From NCBI GenBank assembly GCA_032191485.1, contig JAVDOI010000003.1, positions 3,513,694-3,577,693 on the forward strand: 64,000 nucleotides of DNA, given 5' to 3'. The position numbers were made by a program, and so were the translations under genes. Each line of letters begins with the position of its first letter. Within the stretch, counting starts at the first letter, position 1. Shown here in pieces: positions 61,101-64,000 of the stretch. Below the pieces are notes generated by a model. That model was not told where the DNA came from, did not search any database, and saw only the letters and a list, made by a program, of their open reading frames with translations. The DNA is from Leptoclinus maculatus. Taxonomy: Eukaryota > Chordata > Actinopteri > Perciformes > Stichaeidae.

Positions 61101-61869
61101 GTTACTGTAAAACCATCCACCGCTCTTTGTAGCTGCTGAATAACACTCTGCTAGTGACAACTAGTAGCAAAAAGTCAGAGAAATGATCTTAAACTAAAAC
61201 TACAGAGGTTCTGATACTTGTTTTTCTTGCATTTACTTGCGTATCGGCTGATACCAAGAACCGAGGTGATACCAGCATGTTAAAAGTCTAAGATGCCACC
61301 AAAAGTCCCACCAGAGTCCAACGTCCAAGCACGGCAACAGCTAGAGCTGCTTCAGCCGAGTCTGTCAGAGTCCACGACTGAAATGCGGGAGCTGGCCGAC
61401 CCGTCACAGTCCGGCACCCAGCCACCGTCGGACCACAAGAGCCACGAGTCTGAAATCCAACAAGCAGATCAACCAGAGTTCTGATCCACCGACAGGATCT
61501 ACCTGGACTCCATGGCTCGTGGCCACAGATGTAGCCGTCACGGTTTGATTCCAAAAGAACTGGGGAAGACGTGGACATCCGTGATGTCACAGAGGTGCTG
61601 AAAAGCCTATGATTTAGCCGGATCACTCACCGCTTTACTTTTTACTGCTAGATTCATATCTGGAAAAACACAACAATAAGATATGAATGTCCATTATCAA
61701 TTTCCCAAGCCTTGTTGAACTGTTATTGATAAAAAATACAGCTGGAATAGCTTTTGCTGGAATAGTTAAGAAGAAATTAAGTCTAAGTTGGTGGGAAAAA
61801 AACACTTTTTGACATTATAGTTTTTCTTATTAAAACATTTTGGCTGGTGTTTTTGTTGTTGTGGGTTTT
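58126..61869. other. Gene-free stretch
   Basis: No gene. Apart from the 59.9-60.3 kb block, AT-rich. A short frame at 61293-61484 (Ser/Gln/Pro-rich, starting MPPKVPPESN) has no recognised domain and may be repeat-derived. Confidence 0.45.
59880..60340. promoter_or_regulatory. Candidate conserved non-coding element
   Basis: A repeat-free, GC-moderate block with GGCCAGTCGCTGCTGACTCA, CATAATAAGGCCTTAATTCA, GCATGATAAGACAGC (GATA-type) and CACCTGCTGAGG (E-box). It differs in texture from the AT-rich flanks. Open frames on both strands have no domains. Confidence 0.3.
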
Positions 61870-62560
61870 TGTTTCCAAAGTGTGACTGTTATTATAGACA
61901 CTTTTTGGGGCCAGGGACCACTAACGAGGGAGACAACTTTCCAAGGGCCCCCTCATAATGGTAACATTGATTAAGCACATACTTAATACCTTTGAACTCA
62001 TTTGAACTATATTTGTTTTCTAAAACTAAACAAAGATGAACAGAAACACATTTCAATTTGAATCATGTTATCACTACCTTTTTTTTGTGTCTCTTCCACG
62101 ACGTCACTCCCCCTTAGTCCAAATATGGTCACTTCCGTTCACTGGTTGCAAAAAACCAACCTGCCAAAATCGAAGATGGCGATGGCAAAAATGCCGCACT
62201 CGAGTCTTCAAAACCGCTCTCCACAAACCAATCGGTGACGTCACGAACACTCCGTCCATTTCTTATACACGGTCTATGGCTGGCACCTGAGGACACATGA
62301 CACCTTGTAGTCTCCCTGCTCTGTTCCCAATTTAACCAAACTCGAACTGTCGTCATAGTTTCTCAGTTTAGCGAGTTCGGGCTCAGCGTCCCTTGATTAT
62401 GTGGACTTACTCAAGTATTTCTCCATGCTCGATGGCTAAGCTAAGCGGCAACAGGAACCGGTTGGTTGCACCCTGAGTGAAGTGAAGCTTATTTCGCAGC
62501 CTCGCTGGCAGAGTACCACGGACCTCTAGGAGTCCCCGGACCCCTTCTTGAGAATCACTG
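61870..62560. mobile_element. hAT-like MITE remnant (interrupted)
   Basis: The left part has TTTTTGGGGCCAGGGACCAC. The right end has GTCCCCGGACCCCTTCTTGA followed by GAATCACTG. These are the facing ends expected of a hAT family whose termini read CAGTGATTCTCA. The left terminus is degraded and no target duplication was identified. A copy of another element sits inside it. Confidence 0.5.
62096..62278. repeat. Second copy of the right end of the 10.5-11.5 kb element
   Basis: It shares AAATATGGTCACT, CAAACCAATCGGTGACGTCA and TCTTATACACGGTCTATG with 11330-11481 in the same order and orientation. Only the right 180 bases are present. It lies inside a larger hAT-like remnant. Confidence 0.7.
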
Positions 62561-62580
62561 GTTTACTTTTCACGTAGTGA

Positions 62581-63000
62581 GCCCAACCATCAGTTTTTTT
62601 CCGAAACCAAATCGGTCTGACAACCCTCGGTGAAAATGACCCAGAGCACGATGAATCATCTTCAGATGAAGAAGAAATCCCCCAAACTGAAAGAGAGACA
62701 TTTTTGTCAAAGAACGGAAAAATAACATGGTCCTGGACACCATATGACAACCAGGGCAGGATGGCAGCACAAAATGTCATAAGGATGACCCCAGGGCCCA
62801 CAAGACATGCAGTTGCCCATGCCCAGGATATTGTCTCAACATTCAGCATGTTCATCACACCAGCCATAGAAGAAATCATCCTGGAGATGACAAATTTGGA
62901 GGGTTTCCGTAAATATGGAGACAACTGGAAAAGGATGGATGAGATTGACCTGCGTGCCTACATCGGGCTGTTAATCTTAGCAGGTGTGTATAGGTCCTAA
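62581..63000 (+). pseudogene. piggyBac-type transposase fragment (PGBD4-like N-terminal part)
   Basis: The frame is open from 62581 to a TAA at 63000. It begins with an acidic linker (SSSDEEE), then FLSKNGKITWSW, GPTRHAVAHAQDIVSTFSMF, ITPAIEEIILEMTNLEG, GDNWKRMDEIDLRAYIGLLI and LAGVYRS. These are the hallmark blocks at the start of the DDE_Tnp_1_7 (piggyBac) domain in PGBD4-like transposases. Translation stops right after YRS, where a full transposase would continue into the catalytic core, so none of the catalytic aspartates are present. No TTAA-flanked termini were found. It follows directly on a hAT-like remnant. It is a dead fragment rather than a domesticated gene, because it is short and lacks a clear ATG in context. 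Confidence 0.85.
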
Positions 63001-64000
63001 GGTTAGCTACGCATGTATGACACAAATTAAAATAAATCCTATAAGCTTGGTTTTCTCCGACCGAGAAAGTGAGGCTTCATGTCAACACAGCAGCCCTCCA
63101 TGTCGTTCTTTAAAAAAAGAGAGTCCACGACACTAACAACATGAGAAGTGAAGTGCTGCTACATTTAAAATGATTTTGACAAAACAGAGCAATATAATGT
63201 CAACTTACCTCCATGTCGCTCATCACAGTAACCTCCCGTCCGTGTTTACAGTGGAAGCAGATACCAAGATCCAAGTCGAACCCACCAATAGAAACTCTTG
63301 GCTCATTCAGCAGCGTATGCCCCGCCCACTACATCCAAACTCAACTCGTAGCTTTCCGTTTTGAAAGCGTAGGTTTTTGATTTCAAAGCAAAGGATTTTG
63401 ATTTGCAGGCAAAAATGCTAGTTTCATAAGCAAAACTAACATTTTTGATTGCAGTGTGAGAAATTTGCTCTCACCATTTTTTTTTTGGTTTGCGTAATAA
63501 AGACACAAATATACCGAGAGAGAAAACCTAAAGTCTGGTCAAGAATCAAGACGAAGGCTTTACATTCAGTTCAGTTACTGTGTTATGTCCAAACCACTTA
63601 GCACGTCTTCCTCTCAAAGTAACTGTCAGCAGCATGTTAAGCTATCGTTTAGCTGCCTAGAGCACAATCACTGCTGGGAGACGTTCATCAGTTTATCAGA
63701 TGCCATTTCGGATGATGCCTTGTGCATGGACGGTGGCTCCGACTGGTCAAACCACATATTTTCATTTTGTTCTTTTTTTTGGCAGATCCTTTACTCAAAT
63801 AAAACATTGTAAAAAAAGCCTCATTACAAGTATAAAGAAATAAGATGGACATTTTCATCTATTTTTAAAGAGGTTACATCCATACTGTTTGACTTTTAGT
63901 ATAATTTGTGAGTGAGCACTGGTCTTCATCTTCTCTGTGTTTTTCCATCTGGCGGTTTTGGAGGCCTGTAGGTGTCTTGGTGTTGCTGAAGCTTGTCCAT
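63001..64000. other. Gene-free end of window
   Basis: After the piggyBac fragment come short repeated phrases (CCTCCATGTCG at about 63097 and 63209) and a GATTTCAAAGCAAAGGATTT-type AT-rich segment, probably transposon-derived but not assignable. Confidence 0.4.

Noticed and set aside
61293..61484. Short Ser/Pro/Gln-rich frame starting MPPKVPPESN
   Set aside because: 63 codons, no domain, no splice context; left as unassigned.

Overview
The window looks like teleost fish nuclear DNA, probably from a ray-finned fish with a moderately compact, transposon-rich genome. It is about 95% non-coding. It holds one gene supported with high confidence, lrfn2 (SALM1, a synaptic LRR-Ig-FN3 adhesion protein), on the + strand between about 49.16 kb and 57 kb. 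The fish assignment rests on a vertebrate-type split gene with a 4.6 kb intron and on many degraded repeat families whose sequences I recognise from teleost genomes: hAT-type elements, piggyBac, LINE tails and foldback MITEs. There are no operons, Shine-Dalgarno sites or CRISPR arrays, and I saw no tRNA or rRNA gene.

Layout. 1-49 kb is a gene-free 5' flank, or the first intron(s) of lrfn2, since a splice acceptor lies just before the ATG and at least one non-coding 5' exon must lie upstream. It contains two minus-strand relics of one LINE family (2.1-2.8 kb and 45.7-46.8 kb), an internally deleted hAT transposon with an exact 8-bp target-site duplication and a BED-finger transposase relic (13.0-14.3 kb), and TIR elements at 10.5-11.5, 20.7-21.6, 35.3-35.9 and 42.3-43.3 kb. 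It also has several dispersed repeat families present two or three times, microsatellites, and two CpG-rich patches (16.44-16.68 kb and 31.5-31.7 kb). The first patch is the better candidate for a promoter or 5' exon.

49.18-56.16 kb: the lrfn2 coding region is two exons, joined in phase 2, encoding 788 residues from signal peptide to a C-terminal ESTV PDZ ligand. The intron carries a hAT-like MITE and, 73 bp before the last acceptor, a 632-bp foldback element. 56.2-61.8 kb is 3' UTR followed by quiet AT-rich sequence with possible conserved non-coding elements. 61.9-63.0 kb is a pile-up of a hAT-like remnant, a second copy of the 10.5 kb element and a piggyBac transposase fragment. The end of the window is unassigned.

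No new multi-gene system is visible. The interest lies in the lrfn2 gene structure, the transposon arrangement around its last exon, and the candidate distal promoter. Repeat family names are given only where protein or terminal motifs support them. All similarity statements come from reading the sequence and from memory of the families; no database search was run.
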